Both the position numbers and the translations under genes were made by a program. From assembly GCF_009674585.1 (NCBI RefSeq), contig NZ_WKJP01000001.1:1798001-1862000 (forward strand): DNA of 64,000 bases, written 5' to 3'. The notes beneath the pieces were generated by a model. The model ran no database searches and was not told the DNA's origin. It saw nothing but the letters and a program-made list of their open reading frames with translations. Shown one piece after another: positions 8,775 to 20,623 of the stretch (the first letter of the stretch is position 1; the number at the start of each line of letters is the position of its first letter). Origin of the DNA: Haloferax marinisediminis. Its GTDB lineage: Archaea > Halobacteriota > Halobacteria > Halobacteriales > Haloferacaceae.

Positions 8775-9143
8775 TTAGACTTGCGCTCCGGCAGACTCTT
8801 CTCTGACCGACTCGGTTTCGGTGCCCGACACGCCGTGGTCGGAGTCGGTAGTTCCCGCCCGTTCGAGGACGTAGCGTTCGACAGCAGCAGACAGCATCGA
8901 CTGCCAGTCGTCGAACTCGGAGTGTGTATCCACGTATCGGTCCCACTTGTGGGTCGGGATGGACTCGAAGGACTCCTGGTCGGAGACGTCGAATCCGCTG
9001 TTATCCACGAATTCACCGATCGATGTCGCATCACAGCGTGATTCGACCCACGACGGTGGGAACAGGTCTGCGAGCGTCACTTCGCCGCCGAGTCCCCCGA
9101 TCTCGACGTCGAGTGCTGCTGCGGACGTTTCGGCCTCACCCAT
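8775..9143 (-). CDS. Conserved haloarchaeal hypothetical protein
   Basis: 122 residues from the ATG at 9141-9143, chosen over an ATG five codons upstream. The protein is acidic and soluble, with no signal or membrane segment. A helical middle region ('WDRYVDTHSEFDDWQSMLSAAVERYVLER') is the most structured-looking part, and the C-terminus is Ser/Glu-rich and probably disordered. I recognise no family. It ends close to the convergent GNAT gene and starts 54 bases from the YchF stop, on the same strand as ychF, so read-through from ychF is possible. Confidence 0.7.
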   Translation of the reverse strand: MGEAETSAAALDVEIGGLGGEVTLADLFPPSWVESRCDATSIGEFVDNSGFDVSDQESFESIPTHKWDRYVDTHSEFDDWQSMLSAAVERYVLERAGTTDSDHGVSGTETESVREESAGAQV

Positions 9144-9197
9144 ACACCGCCCCTGCACCCGAGTGTATAACCGTGTTACGGTTGCGGTCAGTGAAGG

Positions 9198-10388
9198 TCA
9201 GTTCGTAGAGATAATCTCGACCACATCACGATGTTCGAGTTCGTGGTCAGAGCCAATCTGGCGCTTCGAGTGGCAGTCGATGCCGTGGAGGAGCCCGTCG
9301 CCGATGTCGGAGTGGAGATGGTACGCGAAGTCTTCGGTCGTCGACCCCTCGGGGAGGATAAAGCAGTCGCGGAAGACGCCCTGCGAGTCGGACTTCCCGT
9401 TGGCGCTTCCGGGGAAGATGGCGATTGCGCCCATCACGTCGAACAGAGCCATCTCGAGTGACTGCTGGACGCCCGTCCCGCCGTACTCGGAGATGAACTC
9501 ACGAATCTGTTCGAGACCCGCTTCCTGTTCCTCACTCACGTCGCCGACGATCTCGAAGTCGTCGTCACCGGGCTGGTAGTCGAGGACGTCGCCTTCGTCG
9601 GCGTTCTTCAGCGCCTTCTCCGCGTGGGCACTCGTCGGGGTGAACGTGAGGTGGTCGTAGTCGGGGTCCGACGTGATTTCCTCGTAGTTCTCTTGGGAAA
9701 CTGGCTTGTCCATCTTGTTCGCCGCGATGATTATCGGTTTCGTGCGCTTGCGAATCTCGCGGGCGAGCGCCTCTTTGTCCTCGTCGTCCCACTCGTCGGG
9801 GTCGAGTCCGATGTCCAGAGAGAGAATGACCTGCTTGATTTCGTCTTTGTTCGTCTTGAACGCCGACATCTGCTCGGCGAGGTCGACTTCGATGTCCTTC
9901 TCTTCGCCGTGGTAGCCCGACCGGTACCGGTCGATACCCTTCTCGAGGATGCCGAGATACCACATGTCGAGTTCGTTCTCGAGGAAGTCGATGTCCTCGC
10001 GAGGGTCGTGGCCCTCGGTTGCCTCGCCTTCGATGTCTGTCTCGCCGGAGAAGTCGACGACGTGAACGAGAACGTCCGCTTCGTTGAGGTCGGTCAGGAA
10101 CTGGTTGCCGAGGCCCTTTCCCTCGTGGGCACCGGGGATGAGACCCGCGACGTCGACGAGTTTGACCGGGACGAAGCGCATGCCGTCGTCACAGTAACCG
10201 ACAGAGGGTGTACACGATTCGTCGAACTCGGGGGCCGCACACTCGACACGGACGTACGCCTCACCGATGGAGGGGTCAATCGTCGTGAAGGGATATGCGC
10301 CCTCCGGAACGTCGTTCATCGTCGCCGCATTGAAGAAACTGGATTTCCCGACGGAGGGTTTTCCGACGAGACCGATCTTGTAACTCAT
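9198..10388 (-). CDS. ychF: YchF-family GTPase/ATPase (Obg-like)
   Basis: 396 residues. The P-loop GKPSVGKSS lies at residues 9-17, the G3-like 'DVAGLIPGAHEGKGLG' follows, and 'NKMDKP' takes the G4 position. The C-terminal TGS domain is clear ('ILPEGSTTEDFAYHLHSDIG...'). This is the archaeal YchF type, longer than bacterial YchF because of inserts in the coiled-coil region. YchF/OLA1 proteins bind the ribosome and can prefer ATP over GTP. The coding strand is minus, and the divergent gene at 10601 begins after a 212-base gap in which I see no further gene. Confidence 0.95.
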   Translation of the reverse strand: MSYKIGLVGKPSVGKSSFFNAATMNDVPEGAYPFTTIDPSIGEAYVRVECAAPEFDESCTPSVGYCDDGMRFVPVKLVDVAGLIPGAHEGKGLGNQFLTDLNEADVLVHVVDFSGETDIEGEATEGHDPREDIDFLENELDMWYLGILEKGIDRYRSGYHGEEKDIEVDLAEQMSAFKTNKDEIKQVILSLDIGLDPDEWDDEDKEALAREIRKRTKPIIIAANKMDKPVSQENYEEITSDPDYDHLTFTPTSAHAEKALKNADEGDVLDYQPGDDDFEIVGDVSEEQEAGLEQIREFISEYGGTGVQQSLEMALFDVMGAIAIFPGSANGKSDSQGVFRDCFILPEGSTTEDFAYHLHSDIGDGLLHGIDCHSKRQIGSDHELEHRDVVEIISTN

Positions 10389-10600
10389 TCGTTGGTCGGA
10401 CTGGCGGGACGAACGCTAATAACGGTTCGACGTTCGTCTGCGCTGTGTGTGGAATTCACACGCTAGCGAGGCCGTGGCGAGTGATTCCACGGACGTGACC
10501 CCGAGGGGAAGACACCCGAGGTCGCCACGCTACATCGACCCGACTGGCCGCCCGGCAGACGTCCGGTGCATCTTTGTCCTCACGTCGCAGAGTTCCGCTG

Positions 10601-10924
10601 ATGACCGATTCGGACGACACGAGTGCGACCGACGAGACACAGGATGCAGACACGTTCGGCGTCGGCATCCACGTCACGGACACCGAACTTCGGTTCGTGG
10701 TCAACGTCCCGTCCGACATCGACTCCGGATGGACGAACCCCGAGGCGTTCCAGCAACTCGTCGAACGCATCACGTGGGACATCCTCGACCAACAAGACGT
10801 CCTCAGCACCATCGCCTCGAAGGCACCCGACGGCGAGACGGTGTTCCTCGGGACAGTCACGCTTCGCCCCGACGAGACGCTCGTCGACCACACACTTCGG
10901 ACACCGTCGTTCGAAACGGCGTGA
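10601..10924 (+). CDS. Small haloarchaeal hypothetical protein
   Basis: 107 residues from the ATG at 10601. The first 20 residues are Asp/Thr-rich and probably disordered. The rest alternates strands and a helix ('PEAFQQLVERITWDILDQQDVLSTIA'). No motif identifies a function. A second hypothetical gene begins 19 bases after its stop on the same strand, so the two likely form an operon. Confidence 0.75.
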   Translation: MTDSDDTSATDETQDADTFGVGIHVTDTELRFVVNVPSDIDSGWTNPEAFQQLVERITWDILDQQDVLSTIASKAPDGETVFLGTVTLRPDETLVDHTLRTPSFETA

Positions 10925-10943
10925 CGTACTCTTCCACACACCC

Positions 10944-11387
10944 GTGCACGACTCCGAACTGACGACCGAACTGGCGATTCGAGAGATGCAGGACGCAGCG
11001 CTCTCGAAAGCACTTGTCGACGTCGACGGAGAAGGCCAGTCTGGCAGCGACACCCAGTCGAGACAGTCGTTCGCCCTCGCAGGCGCACTCGAGACTGCCA
11101 GACGCGAATCGGCGACTGCAACGTTCGATAGCGGCGGCATCACCCTCGCTGCGTCGCTCGCGTTCATCTCGACGGTATTCGCCGACCGACGGCTTCGTGA
11201 TTCACTTCGGTCTCCAGTCCGTGCGACCGACGACTCAGCGTGGTATCCGAGCGGCGTCCCTGCACGTGTCGACGACGAACTCGTCGTCACCGGTGCAACC
11301 CTCGCAGTCGAGCGATTCGACGTGTCGGTGGAGCGAGTCAGCACACTGTGCGATATCGACGCTGAAAAGATTACTTCGGCCGAGTGA
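10944..11387 (+). CDS. Hypothetical protein, probable GTG start
   Basis: 147 residues if it starts at the GTG at 10944; an in-frame ATG at 10986 would give 133. The GTG keeps a plausible helix ('SELTTELAIREMQDAALSKAL') intact and leaves a short gap to the previous gene. The C-terminal part is beta-rich with 'GVPARVDDELVVTGATLAVERFDVSVERV'. No family recognised. Confidence 0.65.
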   Translation: MHDSELTTELAIREMQDAALSKALVDVDGEGQSGSDTQSRQSFALAGALETARRESATATFDSGGITLAASLAFISTVFADRRLRDSLRSPVRATDDSAWYPSGVPARVDDELVVTGATLAVERFDVSVERVSTLCDIDAEKITSAE

Positions 11388-11492
11388 CCGGCCACCTACT
11401 CGTCACACTCCCTGCTCGTCACGCTCCGCTTCGACAGCGGCGGCGCTCTGGGTCGCGTATTCTCCGAAAAAACTGCGTTCGACGACGAGGCG

Positions 11493-12722
11493 TTAGTTAC
11501 CGTTGCCTTTGCCGTTGTTCGACTTTCCGTTGTTCTTGGAGTCTTCCTCATCGGTCGACTCCTCTTCTTCAGTCGACTCTTCCTCTTCGGTCGAGTCGTC
11601 GTCGGTGGTTTCTGCGTCAGCGTCTTCTGCGTCAGCGTCTTCGTCAGTGTTGCCCTTCTTCGCGTGTTCAGGTGGGCCCTGTTTCTTGTCGCCCTTGTCC
11701 TTCTTTCCAGCGTGGTCTGGGCGCTTTTCGTCTGCCTTACCTGGGTTGTTCTCGGTCACGAACTCCGAGACTGCCTGACCCATCGGGCCTTCGACAGTGC
11801 TCTGCTTGAGGCGCTCGACGAACGTGCTGACGAACGCACCGAACGGGTCGTCTTCTTCGAGTTCACCGTCGATCGTGACGGTCTTCGAGATGGTCTGCCC
11901 TTCGTACTCGGCGGTTACTTCGAGCGTCGTGTTGTTCTGGAGTGGGGCCGCGAGGTCGACCGTACCGTTCTCGTCGGTCTCGTAGTCGCCAGCATCCGTG
12001 TAGTCACCGCTAACGGTGACGTTCGCACCCTCGAGGGGTTCATCGTCGTCAGTGACGTTGATGACGATGGTCGTGTTGTCGACCTGTTCGACCGTCAGTC
12101 CGAGGTCGTTGCCGTCGACACTGACCGTGGTTTCTGCCGTCAGGTCACCACTCGACGCGTTGAACGTGAGGTTCGTGGCGTTCGCGGGTTCGACAACTTC
12201 GACGGTGCCGTTGGCGTCCGTCTGGTACGTGTCGTTCTCGTAGTCGGTCCCGTTGACCTGCACCGACGCGCCTTCGACCAGTTCGTCGTACTGCGTGACG
12301 GTGGCAGTCAGCGTGTCGTTGGCGTCGTCCTGCTCGACAGAGACGTCGAGCGACTCATTGAGTGGGATGAGCTCTTCGGAGACTTCCGTCGTGTTGTTCC
12401 CATCTTCCGTGGTGACGTTCAGCGTGACGGTCACGCGTTCTTCCGGGTTCGGGAGTTCGACGGTGCCGTTCGAGTCCGTCTGGTACGTGTCGTTACCGCT
12501 GTAGTTACCGTTCGATTCGACGACGACCGTCGCATTATCGACGGCCGTGTTGTCTGTATCGTTCCGCGTCACGGTCACTGTCGCGTTGCCCGTCTCGACG
12601 TCTTGGGAGACGCCGACCTGGAGGGACTGGTCGTCGCTTTCTGCGGCGACGGCCCCGGGGACCATCGCGACGGTCAGCATCGCAATGACCATGATTGCTG
12701 TGATGAGTTTGCTACCGCGCAT
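11493..12722 (-). CDS. Secreted acidic protein with three Ig-like repeats
   Basis: 409 residues. A Sec-type signal peptide (residues 1-27, 'ITAIMVIAMLTVAMVPGAVAA') is followed by three similar beta-rich repeats of about 80 residues (roughly 34-115, 116-200 and 201-285). Each contains a 'Y(Q/E)TD-x-NGTV(E/D)' turn typical of carboxypeptidase-regulatory or Ig-like folds. The repeats are dense in N-x-S/T sites, so N-glycosylation is expected. A Lys/Gly-rich patch ('HAGKKDKGDKKQG') and a long Glu/Asp/Ser tail ending in Asn/Gly follow. No membrane anchor or PGF motif is seen, so it is probably released or held by charge. Function unknown. Confidence 0.85.
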   Translation of the reverse strand: MRGSKLITAIMVIAMLTVAMVPGAVAAESDDQSLQVGVSQDVETGNATVTVTRNDTDNTAVDNATVVVESNGNYSGNDTYQTDSNGTVELPNPEERVTVTLNVTTEDGNNTTEVSEELIPLNESLDVSVEQDDANDTLTATVTQYDELVEGASVQVNGTDYENDTYQTDANGTVEVVEPANATNLTFNASSGDLTAETTVSVDGNDLGLTVEQVDNTTIVINVTDDDEPLEGANVTVSGDYTDAGDYETDENGTVDLAAPLQNNTTLEVTAEYEGQTISKTVTIDGELEEDDPFGAFVSTFVERLKQSTVEGPMGQAVSEFVTENNPGKADEKRPDHAGKKDKGDKKQGPPEHAKKGNTDEDADAEDADAETTDDDSTEEEESTEEEESTDEEDSKNNGKSNNGKGNGN

Positions 12723-13254
12723 GTACCCCTCTCTTCTAACCCCGATACGGTAAAAGGGGTCAATCGTGACTTCGGTTTTCGCTGAATTTCACGTTATTCA
12801 ACTATTCTTGAATCGGGCTTTTGTCTGTCGATTTTCGTCCATTTTCGACCGAGAACAACCCGGATGGTACTGATAGTGTTTCACCACAGTGGCGGACGCC
12901 GACTTCGAGCCTTCCACCGCGTTCGAGTGGGAAAACACCGGGTCGAGGAAGGGGTTCGACCACCACGAGTGGTCGTGTTTTGGTGGATCGCGTATCGAGT
13001 CACGGCCGTCTTTAGACGGACGTGTGTCGAAGAGCGCCCGGGTGGAGAACGAGTGCAGTAGCGATGCGTGGGGAGACGCGAAGCGACGCTCTCCAGCGAG
13101 CCGGGTACACTCGCGATTCAATGAGCTGGATGCACTCACGATTCAATGAGCTAAATGCACTCGTGACTCCGAGCCCGATGCTCCCGCGACTCGACAGCGC
13201 TGCCGCTCTCGGATGAAAACTGCGAGCGGGAAGAATCCCACTCGCCATAAATGA
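12723..13254. other. Non-coding spacer between the secreted-protein gene and the rRNA terminator
   Basis: About 530 bases with no convincing gene on either strand. It holds the minus-strand promoter region of the gene ending at 12722, an inverted repeat CGACCAC/GTGGTCG (about 12957-12975), a small hairpin CCGTCT/AGACGG near 13007-13020 and a tandem 25-base repeat (13108-13180). It may be the far trailer of the rRNA transcription unit. Confidence 0.6.
13108..13180. repeat. Tandem ~25-bp repeat downstream of the rRNA operon
   Basis: Two copies lie end to end (13108-13132 and 13133-13157), differing at three positions and sharing GATTCAATGAGCT. A diverged third unit (13158-13180) follows. The spacing is regular with no unique spacers, so it is not a CRISPR. 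Confidence 0.75.
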
Positions 13255-13290
13255 AGAAAGCCCACCGGAGGAATCTCCGGTGGGCTTTCT
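13255..13290 (-). terminator. Strong hairpin after 5S rRNA
   Basis: A perfect 15-bp stem: AGAAAGCCCACCGGA (13255-13269) pairs with TCCGGTGGGCTTTCT (13276-13290), with a six-base loop. It lies ten bases beyond the 3' end of 5S rRNA on the minus strand. It could be the operon terminator or an RNase-processed end structure. Confidence 0.75.
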
Positions 13291-13300
13291 GAGTATGAGT

Positions 13301-13422
13301 AGGGGCGGCGAACTGGATTTCCCAGAGGATCGCTCACTCCAGTACTGACCAGAACGCAGGTGAGCTTAACTTCCGTGTTCGGGATGGGTACGGGTGGAAC
13401 CTCACCGCTCTGGCCGCCTTAA
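13301..13422 (-). rRNA. rrf: 5S ribosomal RNA
   Basis: 122 bases. On the minus strand the 5' end TTAAGGCGGCCA pairs with the 3' end GGCGGCCCCT-type terminal helix (GGCGGC on the plus strand at 13304). The internal loop 'CCCATCCCGAACACGGAAG' is the universal 5S core. No tRNA-Cys gene follows it here, although some haloarchaeal rRNA operons carry one. Confidence 0.95.
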
Positions 13423-13482
13423 TTCCGATCGATGGAATCGAACCATCGCCATACCAATATCGGTGGCGTCGATGTTGATTTT

Positions 13483-13524
13483 TGTACGTGCAATCCAGTT
13501 TGCGCCTGGACCCGTTCTCGGGTC
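13483..13524 (-). other. 3' arm of the 23S rRNA processing stem
   Basis: This stretch is the inverted copy of 16458-16500: both arms carry the GTGCAATCCAG and CTGGACCCGTTCTC blocks. Together they would form the long helix around pre-23S cut by the archaeal splicing endonuclease at a bulge-helix-bulge. Confidence 0.8.
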
Positions 13525-13534
13525 TCAGTGCGTA

Positions 13535-16445
<2,911 letters not shown>

Positions 16446-16457
16446 TATAGTCACTGT

Positions 16458-16500
16458 GACCCGGAGAACGGGTCCAGTGGACGCCTGGATTGCACGTACA
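16458..16500 (-). other. 5' arm of the 23S rRNA processing stem
   Basis: Pairs with 13483-13524 (see that entry). It lies just upstream of the 23S 5' end in the 16S-23S spacer. Confidence 0.8.
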
Positions 16501-16590
16501 CACGGTTTCATCAAACGCCCAGTAGTCTTCTGGCGCGTTTTCGACCCTTCCCAACCACGCTTGCGCGGGTTGGTGCATCAGTCGTCAATG

Positions 16591-16624
16591 CTCATTCCTT
16601 CGTATCGTCGTCCCACACTTAAGG
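16591..16624 (-). promoter_or_regulatory. Probable spacer promoter between 16S and 23S
   Basis: On the minus strand TTAAGTG is followed 12 bases later by ATACGAAGGAATG. The same arrangement, with the same spacing, occurs twice upstream of 16S (18582-18619 and 18734-18766). The copy here sits just downstream of tRNA-Ala, so it could start extra 23S-5S transcription. Spacer promoters are known in haloarchaeal rRNA operons. Confidence 0.6.
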
Positions 16625-16659
16625 GGCACGATTCAACGAGGGTTGAACATTGCTTACCA

Positions 16660-16731
16660 TGGACCCACAGGGATTCGAACCCTGGGCATCCTCCTTGCAA
16701 AGGAGGCACTCTACCACTGAGCTATGGGCCC
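16660..16731 (-). tRNA. tRNA-Ala (TGC) in the rRNA spacer
   Basis: 72 bases on the minus strand. The acceptor GGGCCCA pairs with TGGGTCC (one G-U pair), followed by discriminator A (complement of T at 16660). The anticodon loop CTTTGCAAG gives TGC. The T-arm carries GGTTCGAATCC. Its place between 16S and 23S is the euryarchaeal norm. Confidence 0.97.
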
Positions 16732-16737
16732 GTGTCA

Positions 16738-16782
16738 GCCCTAGTAGTTCTAAGGTGTCCGAACGGACGTCAGCGAACTCGG
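16738..16782 (-). other. 3' arm of the 16S rRNA processing stem
   Basis: Matches the reverse complement of 18381-18425 over about 45 bases with few mismatches; both arms share GCCCTAGTAGTTC and CAGCGAACTCGG. This forms the pre-16S helix with a bulge-helix-bulge site. Confidence 0.85.
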
Positions 16783-16825
16783 GAGATCGAAAGTGAGCCA
16801 CCCCGTCGGGGTGGTCTCGTTCGTT

Positions 16826-18299
<1,474 letters not shown>

Positions 18300-18380
18300 G
18301 GGTCGCGACCATTTAAACCTGGTCGCGGGGTGTTGGCGGGTGAATGGCAGCATAATGCTGTCAAATCACCGTTCAAAGGT

Positions 18381-18425
18381 CCGAGTTCGCTGATATCCGT
18401 TCGGATATCACCGAACTACTAGGGC
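18381..18425 (-). other. 5' arm of the 16S rRNA processing stem
   Basis: Pairs with 16738-16782. The arm is interrupted by ATATCCG/CGGATAT, which is itself self-complementary, near the expected bulge-helix-bulge. Confidence 0.85.
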
Positions 18426-18470
18426 TAACATCAGATACCGTCTTGCGGCGTACCGCAGGGGCGGAATCCT

Positions 18471-18513
18471 CATTTCCTTCGGATTTGAATCGAGGTGGTT
18501 CGAGGGTATAAAC
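18471..18513 (-). promoter_or_regulatory. rRNA promoter candidate proximal to 16S
   Basis: On the minus strand a TATA box GGTTTATACCC (18504-18513) is followed about 31 bases later by TCCGAAGGAAATGAGG, a relative of the start-site motif in the other rRNA promoters. Longer spacing makes it less certain than the two upstream copies. Confidence 0.5.
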
Positions 18514-18581
18514 CCGTCGAACCTCGCTCGACCCAACCCGTGAATCGGGACGCGTTGAAACGCCCCGAAATCGCGTTGTGT

Positions 18582-18619
18582 CGTTCGCATTCTTCCGAAA
18601 TGCCTTGGACCACTTAAGG
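18582..18619 (-). promoter_or_regulatory. rRNA operon promoter
   Basis: On the minus strand CCTTAAGTG is followed by TTTCGGAAGAATGCGAACG. The ATGCGAACG end matches the start-site region I remember for Halobacterium rRNA promoters. It lies about 280 bases upstream of mature 16S. Confidence 0.7.
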
Positions 18620-18733
18620 CCGTCGTATCATCGGCGCCCCGGGAAGGTGTGTCATCCCGTGATGCGCCAAACGACCTTGGGTCGGTGGGCGTTCGGACGA
18701 AGCCTTCGGGGGGAGTGCCCCCGTGCGCTTCTT

Positions 18734-18766
18734 CACATTACTTCGAATGGCACGGTTACATTTAAC
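18734..18766 (-). promoter_or_regulatory. Second upstream rRNA operon promoter
   Basis: On the minus strand GTTAAATG is followed by CCATTCGAAGTAATGTG, with the same spacing between the TATA-like and CGAAG elements as in the copy at 18582-18619. Multiple tandem promoters are usual for haloarchaeal rRNA operons. The rest of 18426-18920 shows no gene. Confidence 0.6.
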
Positions 18767-18920
18767 GCCGTTGATTTAGTGGCTCTGTGGGAAAAATAGA
18801 CACGAGGGGTGCCATAACTTCACGCGTGTCCACTCGTGACATCATTTCCATATCGAGTGAAATGAAGTATTAGTTTCGCGCACGTGCGAAGCGACGACGG
18901 AACCGACTCCGTTGAACTCG

Positions 18921-18945
18921 GTTTATAACGGGTCGCTTTATAAGG
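18921..18945 (+). promoter_or_regulatory. Two tandem TATA boxes upstream of tbp
   Basis: TTTATAAC (18922-18929) and CTTTATAAGG (18936-18945) are about 15 bases apart. Each lies about 27 bases upstream of a possible start codon (18954 and 18972 respectively). Confidence 0.6.
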
Positions 18946-18971
18946 AAGGAGGTATGATTAAAAAGCGAGCA

Positions 18972-19532
18972 ATGAGTGGGCCGGCAGACTCCATCGAGAT
19001 TCAGAACGTAGTCGCATCGACCGGGATCGGTCAAGAGCTCGACCTAGAAGCACTTGCCGACGACCTTCCCGGTGCTGATTTCAACCCAGACAACTTCCCA
19101 GGCCTCGTCTACAGGACGCAAGAACCGAAGGCCGCAGCCCTCATCTTCCGTTCTGGGAAGATCGTGTGCACCGGTGCAAAGAGTATCGACGACGTGCACG
19201 AGGCGCTCGGAATCATCTTCGACAAACTCCGGGAACTGAGTATCCCTGTCGACGAAGAACCCGAGATTACGGTTCAGAACATCGTCTCCAGTGCGGACCT
19301 GGGCCACAACCTGAACCTGAACGCACTCGCTATCGGTCTCGGCCTCGAAGACGTCGAGTACGAGCCAGAGCAGTTCCCCGGACTCGTCTACCGGATGGAC
19401 GAGCCGAAGGTCGTCATCCTTCTGTTCGGTTCCGGGAAAATCGTCATCACCGGCGGGAAACGGACTGACGACGCAGAGACGGCCGTCGAGGAAATCGTCG
19501 AGCGTATCGACGCCCTCGGCCTTCTCGGATAG
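18972..19532 (+). CDS. tbp: TATA-box-binding protein (TBP)
   Basis: 186 residues from the ATG at 18972, the usual archaeal TBP length. Two direct repeats make the saddle: 'VVASTGIGQELDLEALADDL...FPGLVYRTQEPKAAALIFRSGKIVCTGAKS' and 'IVSSADLGHNLNLNALAIGL...FPGLVYRMDEPKVVILLFGSGKIVITGGKR'. It recruits TFB and RNA polymerase to promoters. An ATG at 18954 would add six residues (MIKKRA); a GGAGG sits only one base before it, too close for a normal ribosome site, while a TATA box is well placed for a leaderless start near either ATG. From memory its Haloferax volcanii counterpart is tbpE. Confidence 0.95.
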   Translation: MSGPADSIEIQNVVASTGIGQELDLEALADDLPGADFNPDNFPGLVYRTQEPKAAALIFRSGKIVCTGAKSIDDVHEALGIIFDKLRELSIPVDEEPEITVQNIVSSADLGHNLNLNALAIGLGLEDVEYEPEQFPGLVYRMDEPKVVILLFGSGKIVITGGKRTDDAETAVEEIVERIDALGLLG

Positions 19533-19619
19533 CGTTTCCAACGAACACTTTCTTCGGACTGCACGCTGACGAGCGATGCGTCCACAAGTGTAAAATGTTG
19601 AACAGTCTAACGACTTAGC

Positions 19620-20420
19620 ATGAATCCACGGGAAGATGTGGCGTTCCTCGTTGGGTCACGGAGCAGGGAGTCGATACTCCAGACACTCGCAGAAAAGCCA
19701 CGTCGTCCAACTGACCTCGCACGCGTGTGTGGGTGCGCTCGCGAGACTGCACAGCGCACACTCGCAGGGTTTTGCGACCGCGGATGGGCGCGAAAGGCCG
19801 ACGGATTGTACCGCCTCACCCCCGGCGGGAAGATGGTCTACGAGCAGTATCAGGATCTCATCGATACGGTCGAATGTGCAGACCGAATGAGCGAGTTCCT
19901 GACGAACGTCGAAGGCATCTGCGAGGACGTGCCGCACGACGTCCTCACCCAGTTGTCCGTCACGACGGCCGCGGACAACGACCCGCACGCACCCATCAAC
20001 CGATATCTCACCGTCCTCGGGAGCGAACCGGTAGACGAGTTCCGTGGTGTCTCTCCCATCGTAAGTCGAGTTTTCAACGAAGCAGCGGAGCGGGTGATTG
20101 GACCAGAGACGACGATGGAACTCGCCATCGACCACGACGTGCTCGAGCGGTCGATTACAGAGTACACAGACGCCTTCGAACTCGGGCAAGAACTCGACCA
20201 ATTCTCGCTTCGCGTCGTGGACGAGACTCTCGAATTCGGCCTCCTCCTCGTCGACGGCCATGGAGTGGTTGCTGCGTACGACGACGACGGAAACATGGTT
20301 GCCCTCGTCGACGGTGACGAACCAGAAGTCGTGACCTGGGTCGAACAGTTGTACGAGTCACTTCGGGCAGCGTCGGTTCCTGTCGAACGTGACGCCTCGG
20401 TCGAACAGGTCTTCGAATAG
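19620..20420 (+). CDS. HTH transcriptional regulator (haloarchaeal DUF1724/FilR1-like)
   Basis: 266 residues. The N-terminal winged helix covers about residues 10-75 ('SRESILQTLAEKPRRPTDLARVCGCARETAQRTLAGFCDRGWARKADGLYRLTPGG'). The C-terminal half resembles the effector-like domain found after HTH domains in haloarchaeal and methanogen regulators. It shares its layout with the regulator at 62123. The gene sits between tbp and the convergent orc1/cdc6 gene. Target and ligand are unknown. Confidence 0.85.
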   Translation: MNPREDVAFLVGSRSRESILQTLAEKPRRPTDLARVCGCARETAQRTLAGFCDRGWARKADGLYRLTPGGKMVYEQYQDLIDTVECADRMSEFLTNVEGICEDVPHDVLTQLSVTTAADNDPHAPINRYLTVLGSEPVDEFRGVSPIVSRVFNEAAERVIGPETTMELAIDHDVLERSITEYTDAFELGQELDQFSLRVVDETLEFGLLLVDGHGVVAAYDDDGNMVALVDGDEPEVVTWVEQLYESLRAASVPVERDASVEQVFE

Positions 20421-20623
20421 GACAGACCAAACCGAGAGACTGCTCTCTGATACTGACTATCACACGGCCGTGACTGACCCGGTCACACGTGATATTTCCA
20501 GTCACATCACTACGCAATAAAGTATAAGTCGGCTCTCTTCCGAGAGGTAGTTGCAGTGGTAACGTAGGCCCCGCTGACGATTCGGTACGTCTACACTTCT
20601 CGGACGTGGGTCCCTTCCCTCCG
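20421..20623. other. Spacer between convergent regulator and orc genes
   Basis: About 200 bases with no gene seen. A small hairpin CTCTC/GAGAG near 20533-20546 and a pair of GTCACA-type repeats (20482-20510) are the only structures noted. Confidence 0.4.

Noticed and set aside
12798-13139. 113-codon minus-strand frame in the spacer below the rRNA operon
   Set aside because: Low acidic content and high Ser/Arg/His, unlike haloarchaeal proteins; it runs through the tandem repeats.
13220-13300. tRNA-Cys after 5S, as in some haloarchaeal operons
   Set aside because: The region holds only the terminator hairpin; no cloverleaf is present.
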